DNA of 64,000 nt from Flammeovirga sp. EKP202 (GCF_014534745.1 NZ_JACVVP010000024.1:1-64000), one strand, 5' to 3'; numbered from the stretch's first letter, positions 40,401 to 50,076 are shown. A program made the numbers and translations. The notes: generated by a model from the sequence alone, not told the origin.

Positions 40401-43400
40401 TTTTAAAATCTTCATTCAAATCAAACTCATCACCATTAGCCAATGATGGAATAAATGCCCCTGTTCCATCTCCATAACTAATAACTGCCCCTGCCATAGC
40501 ATCAGAAGATGAGAAAACACCTGAAGAAACGTTTGTCCCTCCTGATTTACCTTGTAGAAAAACGGTATCTGCATCAAAACAAAAATCTCCATCATCTGAA
40601 GGCATTGTATAGTCAAAACTAACCGATGGTAATGGATTTATTGAGAAATTGACAACATCAGATGCTGAACACCCATTACCATCAGTGTAAGTGTAGGTCA
40701 GTGTATGACTTCCTAATGATAAACTTGATGGTGATATGGTAATAGGATTTGACCTAGGAATATTTGAATCTAAACGAAAAGTACCATCAGTTGTCAATGA
40801 TCCATCTACGTTAGCGGTCACATTAAAGTCTGAGGCATCAATACAATAATTGAGCTGACTCATATTAATGGCTGCAACATGATTTTTAGTCACGGTGACC
40901 GCTTGAGAAACACTGAATTCAAGAGGAACCAAAGGAGTATTATCTTGGTATACTGCCGTGATCGTCACGGTCTCATCTTGTCCATCAGCAGTAGACGTCA
41001 CTACTGTCGCAGGTGTAAATGTCGCCCCAGATGGTGTACCTGATCCCGAAGTACCTGTTCCTTCAAATCGAACCAACGTATAAGGGGGAACACCACCTAC
41101 AAAAGAAGGTGTTCCTCCTGGAATTGATAATGCTACTGCCGCGTCATCTTCACAATAAAGCGGATTGAGGTTAATGACACTTGAACCATCATAAACCGTA
41201 AATGAAACTTGGTTAATTTTTTCACACCCTCCTTTTGTAATATGATAATTGACAATATGCGTCCCTTGACCAGCCAAATTAGGATAAAATGAATTTTCTC
41301 CAGGACCACTACCCGTACTTACCACCCCAGGACCAGAACAGTAAAAATTTTCCCCAGCTCCTAACCCTGAAGCTGCTAAAGCTACTCCAGCAGTTTGCTG
41401 ATCACTATAGTTGGTGGTCGTTGGAGACAATGTATAACCAGTGGGTTCAGATGGTACTGTAATCGTTGTTGTAGCTGAAGACGTAGAGGTACAATTTTCA
41501 GAAGTTACTATTCTCCTAAAAGTATAATTACCTGCAGTAGATACACTTGATAAGAAATAGCTTTGTGAAGTCGCCCCAGAAATATTGGTATACCCACCTC
41601 CATTTAAACTTTGTTGCCATTGATAGCTATACGTCGTATTTCCTCCTGAGGGAGAAGAACCTACAATGATAATAGGTTCAGATAAACACACTAAAGTTCC
41701 GGAGGAATTTGTAATCGTATTATTAGAAATATTTGATGTTAAGACATAAGTCAACGTATTTGAAAAGGACTCACATCCCCCTGATCTCACTCTCCTTCTA
41801 AACATATAGGTACCTGCCGATGATATTACAGGTGAATGAGTGTATGAAATCGAAGTACCTGAAATATCCCCCCAATTATCACCTCCATCTGTACTCATTT
41901 GCCATTGGTAAGCATAAGAAGCATTCCCTCCAGTAGGTGTTGAACCTGTAAAAACTAAGGCATTCGCTGTTATCGTATTACAATATCCTGTAGCACTTGT
42001 AGAACTAATGGTGTTAGAAGAAATATCAGCATTAATATTAATTGAAATGGTGTTAGAATTTAATACAATCCCCTCACTCGTTACCACTCTTCGGTAAGTG
42101 TATACACCACTTGATAAACCGGATGTTTCAGTATAACTTTCTCCATATGAATTCAAATTAGTATAACTTCCTGCGTCTTTTCGCCTCTGCCAAGAATACG
42201 CGTAGACACCTGAACCTCCAACTGCTGTTGTACCTGTTATTGTATAAGTATAGTTATCTGAATTACAATAAGTAGTGGTAGCAGGAGCTGTAATTGTATT
42301 CGTTAAGGCAGGGAAAAAGGTATTCGTAGAACTATTTGTTGTTGCTGTAACATTGGAAGCGGCATTCCCTGCCTGATCAACGACAGGAATGGAAAAGCCA
42401 ACATTAGTGTAAGCACCTGGTGTGGAAAAAGTTCTTGCTGCTGTATAAGTAAAACCAGATTTAGACGGTGTAACCGAAATGCCTCCCAATGTCACATTAA
42501 ATGAAGATTGAAGTGTCTCATCACTCACAAAAGTTAATGTCGATTCATCGCCATCTGCTACCATAGAAGTATTGGAGGAGTTGTCAGAAACTATCGTTAC
42601 ACTTGTTAGGGTCGGTGGCGTTACATCTATTTCTAGGCTGATATTGGCAGAAGTCCCGACATTTCCATACACATCCTCAACATGAAATGTCAGTGTATGA
42701 GAACCTTCTGATAAAGTTGTTAAAGTAATATCTTGGTTGGTTGCCGTTATTGTTTCTCTTGCTACTTCACCATCCAAGTTACTGCTTATAATTAGCTCTT
42801 TGTCATCTGAGTCATCTAAGCTTGAGAAAGAATACGTTGGGGTTTGATCATTGGTTTTATTATCATTGGCTGTTCCTGAATCTGAGCCTGCAGCCAAAGT
42901 AGGAGTTGTCAACGCACCGATTGATACTGATTTATAATCCACAACTTCTGTATTGGATGCATCTGATTCATTCCCTGCTTCATCCGTGACTTTTACTGTA
43001 AAATTATAACTTCCAGTGGTTGTAAGAGCTGTCGCAGTGATATCATCATCACCTGTACTAGTGAGTGTACCATTAGAGTTTGTATCTTCAAACAACTCTA
43101 TGGTAGTTCCTGATTCTGAAACTACATTAAAAACAGGTGTATCATCATTTGTTTTCCCATCCTCATCATCTCTTCCTGTATCAGAAGTTGATAAAAAACT
43201 TAATACTGGATCAGAAGGAACACTTGTGTCAATAGTAATCGATAAAGCAGCAGAAGAAAGTCCTTCATTTCCTGCCGAATCCACCACCATACATGTGATG
43301 CTATGCGTTCCATCAGTCAAACTATTTAAAGAAAAATCAAAGGGTGATGCACTATAATTGAATCGTCCAACTTCACCATCAATATCACTTTCAAAAACCA

Positions 43401-44208
43401 CTTCATTTCCTGTTTCAACTGGAAGTGAAGCAACATTCAATTCGGGTGTATCATCGTTGGTAAGATCATCTGAATTATCACTACCACTGTCACTTGTTGT
43501 TTTCAAATCCAAAGCACCCGGTGTGGAAGGTACTGATGTGTCAATAGTGACTGTAACAGGTTGAGAGGTAAATGTGAGATCACCATTGGTGTCTTCGCCG
43601 TAAGCGTAAATGATATGATCACCATCGCCTAAGGTAGAAGAGACTAATAAATCTGCTGAACCCGTCGCAATCGTTGTCCCAATCGTTGTTAGTCCTGACT
43701 TTAAGTAGACAATGTTGGTGGCTGTAGAATTAATTGTAAATAATAAATTACTCAAACTCGTCACACCATCATTATTCAATTCTCCAAGATCTGAAATTGA
43801 ATTCAATGAGAATTGAGTAGCATTGGATTCTAACCCAGCACTTATATCAATAGTATAAGTGTCTGCGGAAGTAGTAGTCAGAGGATCATAAGTTAATGAA
43901 AACCCTACTCCATCTGCGTAATTTCCTCCAAGATTTACATATACCGTATAATCTGTACTTGGTGTATTTTCAATTAATGTAACCTCACATGAAGAAGTAA
44001 TATCCGTATTACCGACCAACTCTTTCACTGTAAAATCAGAAACAGAGGGGGTAATAGCTGTCACTTCAAAATCCCATGAAAGAATAACACTTTGTGTCGG
44101 TGAGCTCCCAATTTGTGTAAAAGTATTTATCTGCGCATTAGTAGCATTTACCACTAGGAATATACCTAGTAAAAAAAAGAATAATATTGGGTATTTATTT
44201 TTAATCAT
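34474..44208 (-). CDS. Giant secreted adhesin-like protein with Ig-like, PKD and Omp28-like domains and T9SS C-terminal signal
   Basis: A 3244-residue protein starting at ATG 44206-44208, where a signal peptide begins (IKNKYPILFFFLLGIFLVV); the frame is open to 44286. The first 600 residues hold bacterial Ig-like domains with repeated SDTG...TNDxTP motifs that look calcium-binding. Many Ig-like modules with YCSG...WYSD...NGCE follow, including three 265-residue tandem units at about residues 1484-2279. Two PKD domains lie near 2530-2712 (TWEWDFGDGTS). A jelly-roll-like segment follows (YFEDFNGADGGW), then an Omp28-like region near 2910-3136. The last 80 residues (VYPNPTSG to the end) are a type A T9SS sorting domain. 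It is probably exported by the type IX system and attached to the surface, with roles in adhesion or gliding. No catalytic domain was seen. Confidence 0.9.
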   Translation of the reverse strand: MIKNKYPILFFFLLGIFLVVNATNAQINTFTQIGSSPTQSVILSWDFEVTAITPSVSDFTVKELVGNTDITSSCEVTLIENTPSTDYTVYVNLGGNYADGVGFSLTYDPLTTTSADTYTIDISAGLESNATQFSLNSISDLGELNNDGVTSLSNLLFTINSTATNIVYLKSGLTTIGTTIATGSADLLVSSTLGDGDHIIYAYGEDTNGDLTFTSQPVTVTIDTSVPSTPGALDLKTTSDSGSDNSDDLTNDDTPELNVASLPVETGNEVVFESDIDGEVGRFNYSASPFDFSLNSLTDGTHSITCMVVDSAGNEGLSSAALSITIDTSVPSDPVLSFLSTSDTGRDDEDGKTNDDTPVFNVVSESGTTIELFEDTNSNGTLTSTGDDDITATALTTTGSYNFTVKVTDEAGNESDASNTEVVDYKSVSIGALTTPTLAAGSDSGTANDNKTNDQTPTYSFSSLDDSDDKELIISSNLDGEVARETITATNQDITLTTLSEGSHTLTFHVEDVYGNVGTSANISLEIDVTPPTLTSVTIVSDNSSNTSMVADGDESTLTFVSDETLQSSFNVTLGGISVTPSKSGFTYTAARTFSTPGAYTNVGFSIPVVDQAGNAASNVTATTNSSTNTFFPALTNTITAPATTTYCNSDNYTYTITGTTAVGGSGVYAYSWQRRKDAGSYTNLNSYGESYTETSGLSSGVYTYRRVVTSEGIVLNSNTISININADISSNTISSTSATGYCNTITANALVFTGSTPTGGNASYAYQWQMSTDGGDNWGDISGTSISYTHSPVISSAGTYMFRRRVRSGGCESFSNTLTYVLTSNISNNTITNSSGTLVCLSEPIIIVGSSPSGGNTTYSYQWQQSLNGGGYTNISGATSQSYFLSSVSTAGNYTFRRIVTSENCTSTSSATTTITVPSEPTGYTLSPTTTNYSDQQTAGVALAASGLGAGENFYCSGPGVVSTGSGPGENSFYPNLAGQGTHIVNYHITKGGCEKINQVSFTVYDGSSVINLNPLYCEDDAAVALSIPGGTPSFVGGVPPYTLVRFEGTGTSGSGTPSGATFTPATVVTSTADGQDETVTITAVYQDNTPLVPLEFSVSQAVTVTKNHVAAINMSQLNYCIDASDFNVTANVDGSLTTDGTFRLDSNIPRSNPITISPSSLSLGSHTLTYTYTDGNGCSASDVVNFSINPLPSVSFDYTMPSDDGDFCFDADTVFLQGKSGGTNVSSGVFSSSDAMAGAVISYGDGTGAFIPSLANGDEFDLNEDFKITFTYTDGNSCANAVDSTVTVYGYDEVTLARSSASDSVCYSEGDVTITPMEGGAAYSGTGVTWSIDTGASGITTQMDGTILFHPSVAATNAGETSTSDYSTHIITYSYENTEGCTREVKDTLYVKPLPVLPTLISSVPSYCSQDTGLQDLEVSGGTGAQFAWSSDASFSTILSTSNTLTPADVGIVSTVTTISYWVRQTNSESCTSAPLKVDITVYPKAPAPTLAAGNQTIYCSGATISSLSVATPGNSIKWYSDAGLTTQVGFGDSFTPAINTNVSADSTVTFYVTETTNGCEGLPTSTTLTIYKTPDPPTFNPVTLLCSGDALSNISIASGSNVRWYSDASATTLLGSGNNYLPSFGTDVVNDSTVTIYATSTLNGCESSTSSVDININALPAMPTVPTITPYCEGDVITAMTAAGETGALFEWYSDETLSSLEATTATYDPMMNAPSYPTLDTLNFWVIQIATDGCESEPLEVDIPVYPRPVAPTLSASNQLIYCSGEVINQLSVATPGNSIKWYSDAGLTNQVGFGDDFTPAVNTNVAADSTVTYYVTETTNGCEGASTSTTLTIYKTPDVPTFNPVSLVCSGGALSTISIATGSNIRWYAESSKSTLLGTGNTYLPSFGTTVVNDSTVTFYATSTLNGCESVVSSVDININALPALPTVPSISPYCEGDALSAITASGESDASFEWYSDESLISRVATTATFDPMTNAPSYPTLDTLNYWVLQIASDGCISPPYKVDIPVYPRPVAPLLDASNQLVYCSGDIVTSLSVATAGNNIKWYSDAGLTNQVGFGDDFTPAINTNVSADSTVTYYVTETTNGCEGAATSTTITIYRTPDIPTFNPVSLICSGDPLPNLSIATGVNIKWYSDASKTTLLGMGNNYLPTFSSLVEADSVASLYATSTLNGCESGVGQIDISINALPEAPVVAAIAPYCEDDLIQPISASGESNANYEWYTDESLTLRISTDQVFSPEINAPSFASLDTIHYWVVQITPDGCSSLPTQVDIPVYPTPTKPVVDNRAPIYCSGDEIQPITVTSGTNIRWYDDALLSSIVSTNTSFTPPDPNSAQDYTKTYYITQTVNGCESDTTEVTMTINRRPEIPTVAATLSYCSGDILQPMIVSSIVEDVTWYSDADLTNVVGTTNSFTPTDPTSVTETTTYTYYVTDSHLGCEGAPLQLDIVIHPLPLFDLFGIDEGQVFCQSDDNPLVITTVSGGVLTSSTGALIRSNNEVVLENSPLGNHTIRYTYTNENNCVNYVERNFTIVDVPDVKFNFDVFCDTKVVQFRDLTTTADSTVITSWFYDFGAGEGSKYITSADSAASYEHTFSTSGFKTVTLTVETNAGCTNISTSQSIYIGTPPNADFEWKISEFGADMEFEEVSSVVDFDTLSTWEWDFGDGTSAMIDATTNANGAITHKYSQVGTYDVDLTVTTKRGCSKVISKSVYVIPRVYLTNEEDEYFEDFNGADGGWIPRGTASSWEHGVAQGENIITDTKVWVTNLTTNYNVSEDSYLNTPSFDISGLSRPAIIFDMQLDAEAHIDGVTLQYSLDSGQTWNVLGDMKDPIGWFNSSNILSDPGNQVVGGNTDSKGWTGNTEETGGIFRENKSIRHNLDQFIGEEHLRLRFAFKSNSDLEDEGVSIDNVFIGNRKKVVVVETMTNAGQQEDSRELPDLDSVLNTIDLDVLAINYHIKVDGKSDSLNIDNPEPSSGRRFYYGVTDAPSTIVDGSSFSGHTEDFIDNYQNIIATRALLDPKFDIDISLPNPSDPDEIEVTLTSNANFSGEVSEIVVHVVTVESEIFGVEVSEGVFTHHSVMKSMSPAPGAEGTSFFGRSWSPGSQETFTVAWDNPQVYDTDKAEVIVFVQDNTTKEIFQAIRRDVSHLVSTDPKNVTSNDPILGNVEWTVYPNPTSGIITVKSPNTLFDAQWVLTTLAGLEIKTGNFSGNNYSINLEHLPSGVYYLNHFDQKGQIGKAQKVVVMK
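37371..39755 (-). repeat. Three tandem 795-bp coding repeats in the adhesin gene
   Basis: Matching positions (for example the GGGTAAAC and GGAT blocks at 37370, 38165, 38960 and 39755) are spaced by exactly 795 bases, or 265 codons. Each unit encodes three cysteine-containing Ig-like modules in a fixed order. The DNA is similar but not identical between units. Confidence 0.85.
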
Positions 44209-44425
44209 ATCTAATGGTTCAACAGCTTTCGCAAAACAATAAACAAAAAAAATTAACCCATTTAAATTTTCACATCTACATATCAAGCTGATCGTTAAAA
44301 TATAAATGTAAAATATTAAATGACTACAATTGACTTACTTAATGTTAGGAGGCTGGTTATTTAATCTAGCAGTAGTTTTGGTTAATATACGTAAACATAA
44401 AAGTTATGTTCTGTTCGAGAAATGA

Positions 44426-44466
44426 AAAAGCAGTAATGTCACATAAAGTCACATTACTGCTTTTCT
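44426..44466 (-). terminator. Terminator of the aldo/keto reductase gene
   Basis: A long stem, AGCAGTAATGTGAC with GTCACATTACTGCT and a short loop, followed by T on the minus strand and by TTTTC on the plus strand. It lies 36 bases past the stop at 44503 and isolates the reductase from the adhesin gene. Confidence 0.9.
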
Positions 44467-44502
44467 TAAAAAAGATAGGATTGTTCTTCTAATTAAATGC
44501 TG

Positions 44503-45522
44503 TTAGAAGTCTATTTTATCGTACCAACCACCAAAGGCATAGTTCTTTGCATTGTCCTCTTTGAGGAACTGAGTAGGGAACCCTAAATTGATTTTACTTA
44601 TATCTGATAATGTTTGAAGATCCTCTTTTGGCAGTTCCCATTCCAAACACTTCAAGTTATCTTCAATTTGATGTGGCTTTCTTGATCCTATGATAGGAAT
44701 AATATTTTTATGCTGAGCTCTTAACCAATTCAAAGCGACTTGAGCTGGTGACTTCTCTAATTTTTCTGCAATCTCAGCTACTTTTTTTGCGATAGCGATA
44801 TTGCGAGGATTAAATTTCACACTTTTTTCAGAAAGACGACCTTCTTCAATCATTCCGTTATTATACTTTCCAGATAAAAGGCCAGCTCCCAATGGTGCCC
44901 AAGTAGTGAGTGACATACCAAAATGATCTGCCATTGGCAACAGCTCTCTTTCGATATCGCGGGTAATTAAACTGTACTCTACTTGTAATCCTACAAACTC
45001 TTCCCAACCCCTCAATTTAGCCATCATATTAGCCTTTGCTACTACCCAAGCAGGTGTATCCGAAATGCCAATATAACACACTTTCCCTTGAGCAATTAAG
45101 TCATTCATAGCCCTCAATACCTCATCTACTCTTGTGGTAAAGTCCCACATGTGAACCCATAAGATATCCATGTAATCGGTATTCATTCGCTTTAATGAAG
45201 CTTCAACAGTTCGCATCATATTTCTTCTCGAATTGCCAGTACCATTGGGATGACTTGCATCTTCAATCAACGTATATTTTGAGGCCAATACATAACGATC
45301 TCTTTCTGTCCCTACAAATTCGGCTAAAAACTTTTCAGAAGTTCCGTTAGTGTAAAAGTTTGCGGTATCAATAAAGTTACCTCCTGCTTCGGAAAAAGCA
45401 TCAAAAATTTTACCTGAAGTGCTAAAATCCGCGCCTGTACCCCACTCTTCACCAAAGGTCATTGCCCCCAAACAAAGTTCCGAAACTTTTAGGCCTGACT
45501 TACCAAATAACTTATATCTCAT
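44503..45522 (-). CDS. Aldo/keto reductase
   Basis: A 339-residue NADPH-dependent oxidoreductase of the (beta/alpha)8 AKR superfamily. The catalytic tetrad can be placed at Asp52, Tyr57, Lys82 and His124 (DTANFY, ASKYT, WVHMWD). NADPH-binding residues are near the C-terminus in IIPIIGSRKPHQIEDNL. The order of motifs is like the YajO/Tas-type branch; the natural substrate cannot be told. It is monocistronic. MITE copy D lies 67 bases upstream and carries an outward-facing TAATTTTG box, which may drive it. Confidence 0.92.
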   Translation of the reverse strand: MRYKLFGKSGLKVSELCLGAMTFGEEWGTGADFSTSGKIFDAFSEAGGNFIDTANFYTNGTSEKFLAEFVGTERDRYVLASKYTLIEDASHPNGTGNSRRNMMRTVEASLKRMNTDYMDILWVHMWDFTTRVDEVLRAMNDLIAQGKVCYIGISDTPAWVVAKANMMAKLRGWEEFVGLQVEYSLITRDIERELLPMADHFGMSLTTWAPLGAGLLSGKYNNGMIEEGRLSEKSVKFNPRNIAIAKKVAEIAEKLEKSPAQVALNWLRAQHKNIIPIIGSRKPHQIEDNLKCLEWELPKEDLQTLSDISKINLGFPTQFLKEDNAKNYAFGGWYDKIDF

Positions 45523-45589
45523 TTTATCAAATGTTTAGTATCAAAAGTGATTGGTATCGTTTAGAAATATTTTTTGTATTTAATATCAA

Positions 45590-45751
45590 TAAGTACCAAG
45601 ACAAAATTATATACTACTAATTCTATTTATTGTTTTGCGATTACTTCCTTCAAAAAACTTTCAATAGAACCACTATTAATGCGTTTTTTAGCGTTGTACT
45701 CACAAAAAATAAATTAGAATTAACTATGATTTATTTTTGGCTTAGTACTTA
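45590..45751 (+). mobile_element. MITE-like element, copy D (best preserved)
   Basis: 162 bases with inverted ends TAAGTACCAAGACAAAA and (complement) TAAGTACTAAGCCAAAA. The interior matches copies A, B and E. On the minus strand TAATTTTG at 45602-45609 fits the -7 box consensus and faces the reductase gene. No open frame of note was seen. The rest of the 300-base gap holds nothing recognisable. Confidence 0.85.
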
Positions 45752-45822
45752 TTCCTCTAATACCTCAAACAAGATAAACAATCTGAATGAAAGAAAAATG
45801 TTTTAAAACAAGTTTGACAGTC

Positions 45823-46833
45823 TTAAATTCCGAATCGGTAATTGATACCTGTCATAATAAATTTTGAATAGTCAGAAACCCCATATTCTCCCCTCAACCA
45901 GATTTTATTATTTAGCTGAAATTGGCCTCCAAATTGGAAAGTCCATTTCTTAATTAATTCTTTTTTGATGTGATAGTCTACGGTTGAATTCATGACTCCT
46001 CCTTCTCCTATTTCCAAGTTGTATTCTTCATTTATACTTTTAATAGTCTTGTCTAGTAAGCGTTGTTGGATAGGCGTAAGTTGATTATACCAATCATTAT
46101 AATGTTCATCTAACCCTGGTAATGCTTCTTTGATTTGAATCGCTCCCACATTGGTTTCTCTACTATTAAAGTTCCTATACATGGCTCCAACGTAAAAATT
46201 GACAAGTCGATCTTTCTTTTTTAGATGAAACGTTTTACCAACTCGTAGTGAAGTCACTACTACATTGACATCATTTTCCAACAAATCAGTCCGAGTACCT
46301 GAATAGTTAACATCGGCAGAAATAAAATAGTCTTTATAACCGTAGTTGAGTGTCATTCCTCCTCCAAATGATATAGCATCAAAAATCACACTGGACTTAA
46401 AAAGGGGCATTTTTCCAGACCCGAAATCTGGTTGTAATGCTACTTCAGTTCCTCCTTCAACATATGAAAATAAACCATATATATTAAGGAATGGCAACGT
46501 AAATAAATCTCCTCTTAAATTTATACCATTGGAATATGCCCTCGTGGTTTGAAAGCCCAACGTTTCTTCATTCAATATCGAGGAAAGGTCGGTTCCATTG
46601 ATCCCCATTCCAAATTCTGATATCCCTAAATACATTTCGTTGTAAACATAGTGAACAGAAATACCTGCTGGAAGTGGAAAATCAATTCCTTTCTCCTCTA
46701 AAATTTCACCCCATATTGGAAAAGTATAGGGATATTTTTCAGTGCTATCATTTTCATTGTCCAAAAAGTCTGACTGTGCTAATAATGGATTTGAAAATAA
46801 TAATAGCATTAAAATAGTGGTAAGTTTTCTCAT
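45823..46833 (-). CDS. Outer-membrane beta-barrel protein of unknown function
   Basis: A 336-residue protein from ATG 46831-46833, with a signal peptide ending LLAQ. Alternating hydrophobic and polar stretches (SFGGGMTLNYGYKDYFISADVNYSGT, LVNFYVGAMYRNF, WTFQFGGQFQLNNKIWLRGEYGV) and a terminal aromatic segment, FIMTGINYRFGI, are those of an outer-membrane barrel. A helical insertion lies around residues 240-285 (LTPIQQRLLDKTIKSINEEY). No family name is certain, and a role cannot be given. The longer frame to 46875 adds only a non-signal extension. It is not clearly in an operon. Confidence 0.7.
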   Translation of the reverse strand: MRKLTTILMLLLFSNPLLAQSDFLDNENDSTEKYPYTFPIWGEILEEKGIDFPLPAGISVHYVYNEMYLGISEFGMGINGTDLSSILNEETLGFQTTRAYSNGINLRGDLFTLPFLNIYGLFSYVEGGTEVALQPDFGSGKMPLFKSSVIFDAISFGGGMTLNYGYKDYFISADVNYSGTRTDLLENDVNVVVTSLRVGKTFHLKKKDRLVNFYVGAMYRNFNSRETNVGAIQIKEALPGLDEHYNDWYNQLTPIQQRLLDKTIKSINEEYNLEIGEGGVMNSTVDYHIKKELIKKWTFQFGGQFQLNNKIWLRGEYGVSDYSKFIMTGINYRFGI

Positions 46834-47046
46834 TAAATTGATTCTGCTGATCGTTCTAAATTTTGTAGTCTTCAAATATAGTTAGTGTATAAACATTTTA
46901 ATCTTAAACATTGTTATACATGTTCGATACAAAATTCACACAAGACACTAAAAATCAACAAACAAAGTACACATCAACTCAAAAACAGCATTAACAATCA
47001 AAAGGATAAATTACCTTATTCTGTTATTTGTTATAATAAATTATGA

Positions 47047-47081
47047 AAAAAATAAGGCCACTTCCAATGAAGGAAGCGGCC
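47047..47081 (-). terminator. Terminator of the S9 peptidase gene
   Basis: GGCCACTTCC (47056-47065) pairs with GGAAGCGGCC (about 47072-47081, one G-U type mismatch). A T-rich run follows on the minus strand. It lies 36 bases past the stop. Confidence 0.85.
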
Positions 47082-47116
47082 CGTGATCTTAAAAAAAATC
47101 AGCGATACTAAATAGC

Positions 47117-49762
47117 CTAATTATCTTGTTTTAATACGAAAGTGATTTTTGCATTACCCATTTGAGGAGCAATTCTAGTGTCTTGAACACTCACTTTATC
47201 TTCCATATTGATTGTAAATTCAATGATTTCTTTGGGGTTATCAAGGTTGGTAACCTGAACAACAGTTAGCTTATCATCCTTCTTTTCTTTTACGTTGACT
47301 TTTAACTGTTTCATTTTCTGAGTCATCATATCAGGAGAAACAAAAACCGTTTCATAACCTTCTGTTAAAGGTAGTCTTGCTAAGAATAAATCTAACCCTA
47401 TATCAGCACATAAAACAGCTCCTTCTACTGGAATATTGAATTTACGTCCCATCATTTCAATCTCTACATTCTCTTCAGCAAAAGTCATTAAGAAAGTCTG
47501 CCCAGCTTGATTGATTTCTCTCTTTACTGGCTTCATGTCCTTTATGTACAACTTATCCATTACCTCTCCCATTGGTGAGTTCGCTTTATCTGTAATGGTG
47601 ATGAATTCGCCTTCTTTTTTCACGGAACGATGTGTCGTCATAGGAATTGTTTTCCCTTGAACTTCTATAGAAACATCATAATCATACTCCCCTTCATTGA
47701 TATCAGTAGTCACAAATGCTAAAGATTTGTCAGTTGCTACCTCTTCTTTTGGAGAATAAGTCACTTTTGAAACGTCAACAGTAATCTCACCTAAACGTTT
47801 CATTACTTCATCAGAACCACCTTCTTGATATCTTCCACCTAAATGTTTCGCTAAGAACTTCTCTGTTGCTACCCACATCGCCATGTTGTTGGTTGGCTTT
47901 CTAAAACCATGCCCTTCATCATCAGCTAATAGATATTCTACTTCTTTATCCGCATCTCTTAATGCTACAACAATCTGATCACTCTCTGCTTGCTTTACTC
48001 TTGGGTCATTGGCACCTTGAATAATCAATAGAGGTTTTTTCATTTTGTCAACATGGAATAAAGGACTAGCTTCCTCAATCAGTTTTTTGCCTTCTTCTGT
48101 CTCAGGGTCACCCGTCATTTCGTATAATGATTTTCTAAATGACTCCCAATAAGGAGGGATAGACTCCAATAATGTAAATAAGTTACTTGGCCCTACAATA
48201 TCAACACCACATGTATATAAATCTGGAGTAAAAGCAAGTCCTGCAAGAGTGGCATAACCACCGTAACTTCCTCCCATTATAGCTACTTTAGATTTGTCGG
48301 CAATTCCTTCATTGATTAAATATTTCACTCCGTAAGTGATATCATCTTGCATGAGTTTACCCCACTCTTTGTTTCCTGCATTTAAGAAAGATTTACCATA
48401 ACCACCACTTGCTCTAAAGTTAGGTTGTAGTACAGCATAACCTCTATTGGCCAGCATTTGAACGTAAGAGTTATAACCCCAGTAATCTCTTGGGCCTTTT
48501 GGTCCACCGTGTACTAATACTACTAGCGGAAGATTCTTTGCTTCTTTGTTTTTTGGAATGGTCAAATAACCAGGAATCTCTAAACCATCACTACTTTTAT
48601 AAGTGATCGGTTTCATTTCCGTAAGATACTGCTCATTCTCTTTCAATTTTGGTTTTGGAGTGTATTGGTGAATTAGCTTTTTTGAATCACTATTATAATA
48701 ATACACCTCAGGAGCATACTTGTCACCTGATACCGAAATCAGCATTTGTTTGTAATCTTTAGTGAAGCTAGAAAATCCAACTTCTCTACCTTTGAATTGC
48801 TTTTCTAAATGCTTGAATAATTTTTCCCACTTCTTATTTTTCCAAAGTCTTTCTCTTTTATCATAAGTATAAGAAGTATATAAAAGTTCTCTTGTATTAT
48901 CATCAATAAACACACCTCCAAAGTCTACCTTATTCTTAGGGTCACTTTCTACTTTTTCAGTCGCTTTTGTTTGAGGATCCATCAAATATAAAGTCGACAA
49001 ATCAACATCACCTTTATTCGATACTAAATAGAAACGAGAGTTATCCTTGTTCCATCCACTTACGTAAGCACTTTCTTTAAGATTCGTTTCATAAATCTTT
49101 GTGAACTCATTATCGCCATCAACACGCATAATTTCAGAGTGCCCTTTATCATTTGTTCTGTAAGCTAACCTTGGCTTTTCATCCCAGTCAAAATTCCAAC
49201 CTGTAATACGGTTATTATTTTCAAAGATCAATGTTCTTTCACCCGTAGCAATATCCACTTTATAAAGGTCATGCCAAGCTTTATCACGATCGTTGATCCC
49301 TACCATCATAATATTAGGTTGGTTACGGCTTACTTGATAGATCTGAATTCTTACATCTTTAAGAGGCGTTAGGTTTTTTGCTTCAGGCACACCCTCTTTG
49401 ACTTCAGCAATTGGATCAACGGCATACACATTAAAGTTTTCATCGCCTTTGTTGTCTTTAACATAAAGGATATACTTACCATCGTATGTCCAAAAATACC
49501 CTCCGATTGGTCTTTCATTATCTGTTAGTGGTTTTGCTTTTTCGAATGGCTCATCGAATTTTTTAACCCAGATATTTAGTGTACCGTTGTACTCTTTTAA
49601 GAATGAAATAAATTTCCCATCAGGACTTAATTGCCCACCTGCAATTTCAGGATTTCCAAAGAAAATTTCTCGATCCAGCAACGGAACTTCTTGTTTTTGA
49701 GCGTAAGTTTTTGTTCCCATTAATAGAAATAGGGATAAATAGATTAGAAATGTGTTTTTCAT
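47117..49762 (-). CDS. S9 family serine peptidase (prolyl oligopeptidase type) with a C-terminal extension
   Basis: An 881-residue exported protein (signal peptide ending TYAQ). An N-terminal beta-propeller (residues about 30-370) precedes the alpha/beta-hydrolase domain. The nucleophile is in [10 protein letters not shown] (Ser near 499), the Asp in GANDPRV (near 587) and the His in DDEGHGF (near 614). The last 240 residues (from about 645) form an extra beta-rich domain ([19 protein letters not shown]) that recalls DUF3108 and is not part of ordinary S9 peptidases. The enzyme should cut short peptides in the periplasm or outside the cell. Fusion with this extra domain is unusual; an envelope role is possible but not shown. 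Confidence 0.92.
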   Translation of the reverse strand: MKNTFLIYLSLFLLMGTKTYAQKQEVPLLDREIFFGNPEIAGGQLSPDGKFISFLKEYNGTLNIWVKKFDEPFEKAKPLTDNERPIGGYFWTYDGKYILYVKDNKGDENFNVYAVDPIAEVKEGVPEAKNLTPLKDVRIQIYQVSRNQPNIMMVGINDRDKAWHDLYKVDIATGERTLIFENNNRITGWNFDWDEKPRLAYRTNDKGHSEIMRVDGDNEFTKIYETNLKESAYVSGWNKDNSRFYLVSNKGDVDLSTLYLMDPQTKATEKVESDPKNKVDFGGVFIDDNTRELLYTSYTYDKRERLWKNKKWEKLFKHLEKQFKGREVGFSSFTKDYKQMLISVSGDKYAPEVYYYNSDSKKLIHQYTPKPKLKENEQYLTEMKPITYKSSDGLEIPGYLTIPKNKEAKNLPLVVLVHGGPKGPRDYWGYNSYVQMLANRGYAVLQPNFRASGGYGKSFLNAGNKEWGKLMQDDITYGVKYLINEGIADKSKVAIMGGSYGGYATLAGLAFTPDLYTCGVDIVGPSNLFTLLESIPPYWESFRKSLYEMTGDPETEEGKKLIEEASPLFHVDKMKKPLLIIQGANDPRVKQAESDQIVVALRDADKEVEYLLADDEGHGFRKPTNNMAMWVATEKFLAKHLGGRYQEGGSDEVMKRLGEITVDVSKVTYSPKEEVATDKSLAFVTTDINEGEYDYDVSIEVQGKTIPMTTHRSVKKEGEFITITDKANSPMGEVMDKLYIKDMKPVKREINQAGQTFLMTFAEENVEIEMMGRKFNIPVEGAVLCADIGLDLFLARLPLTEGYETVFVSPDMMTQKMKQLKVNVKEKKDDKLTVVQVTNLDNPKEIIEFTINMEDKVSVQDTRIAPQMGNAKITFVLKQDN

Positions 49763-50076
49763 TATTTAATTTGTTCTTGAAGTTTTTTTAAGCTTTAAGC
49801 TTATTCAATAAATAGAATAATTAGTTAGGAAAATAAATAGACTTTGCTTTTTACATAAAATAAATGTTTAATGATAGAATGATGTAACGTTGGTCATTTA
49901 ATTTCGTTTACGAAATATAATTTATTTAATATTTTTTAATATTAACACTTTAAATTTAAATCAATAGAGTGGAAATAGTTCCTTTTTATTTTGAAGTCTG
50001 CTATTCCAATAAAATCGTTAAGCTCCATTTGACTTGATGAATATACTCACTTTTATGGAAATACAATAAATATTTG
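49763..50076. other. AT-rich intergenic stretch, nothing recognised
   Basis: These 314 bases upstream of the S9 peptidase gene hold no plausible reading frame, repeat or strong hairpin. The peptidase promoter should be here. Confidence 0.4.
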
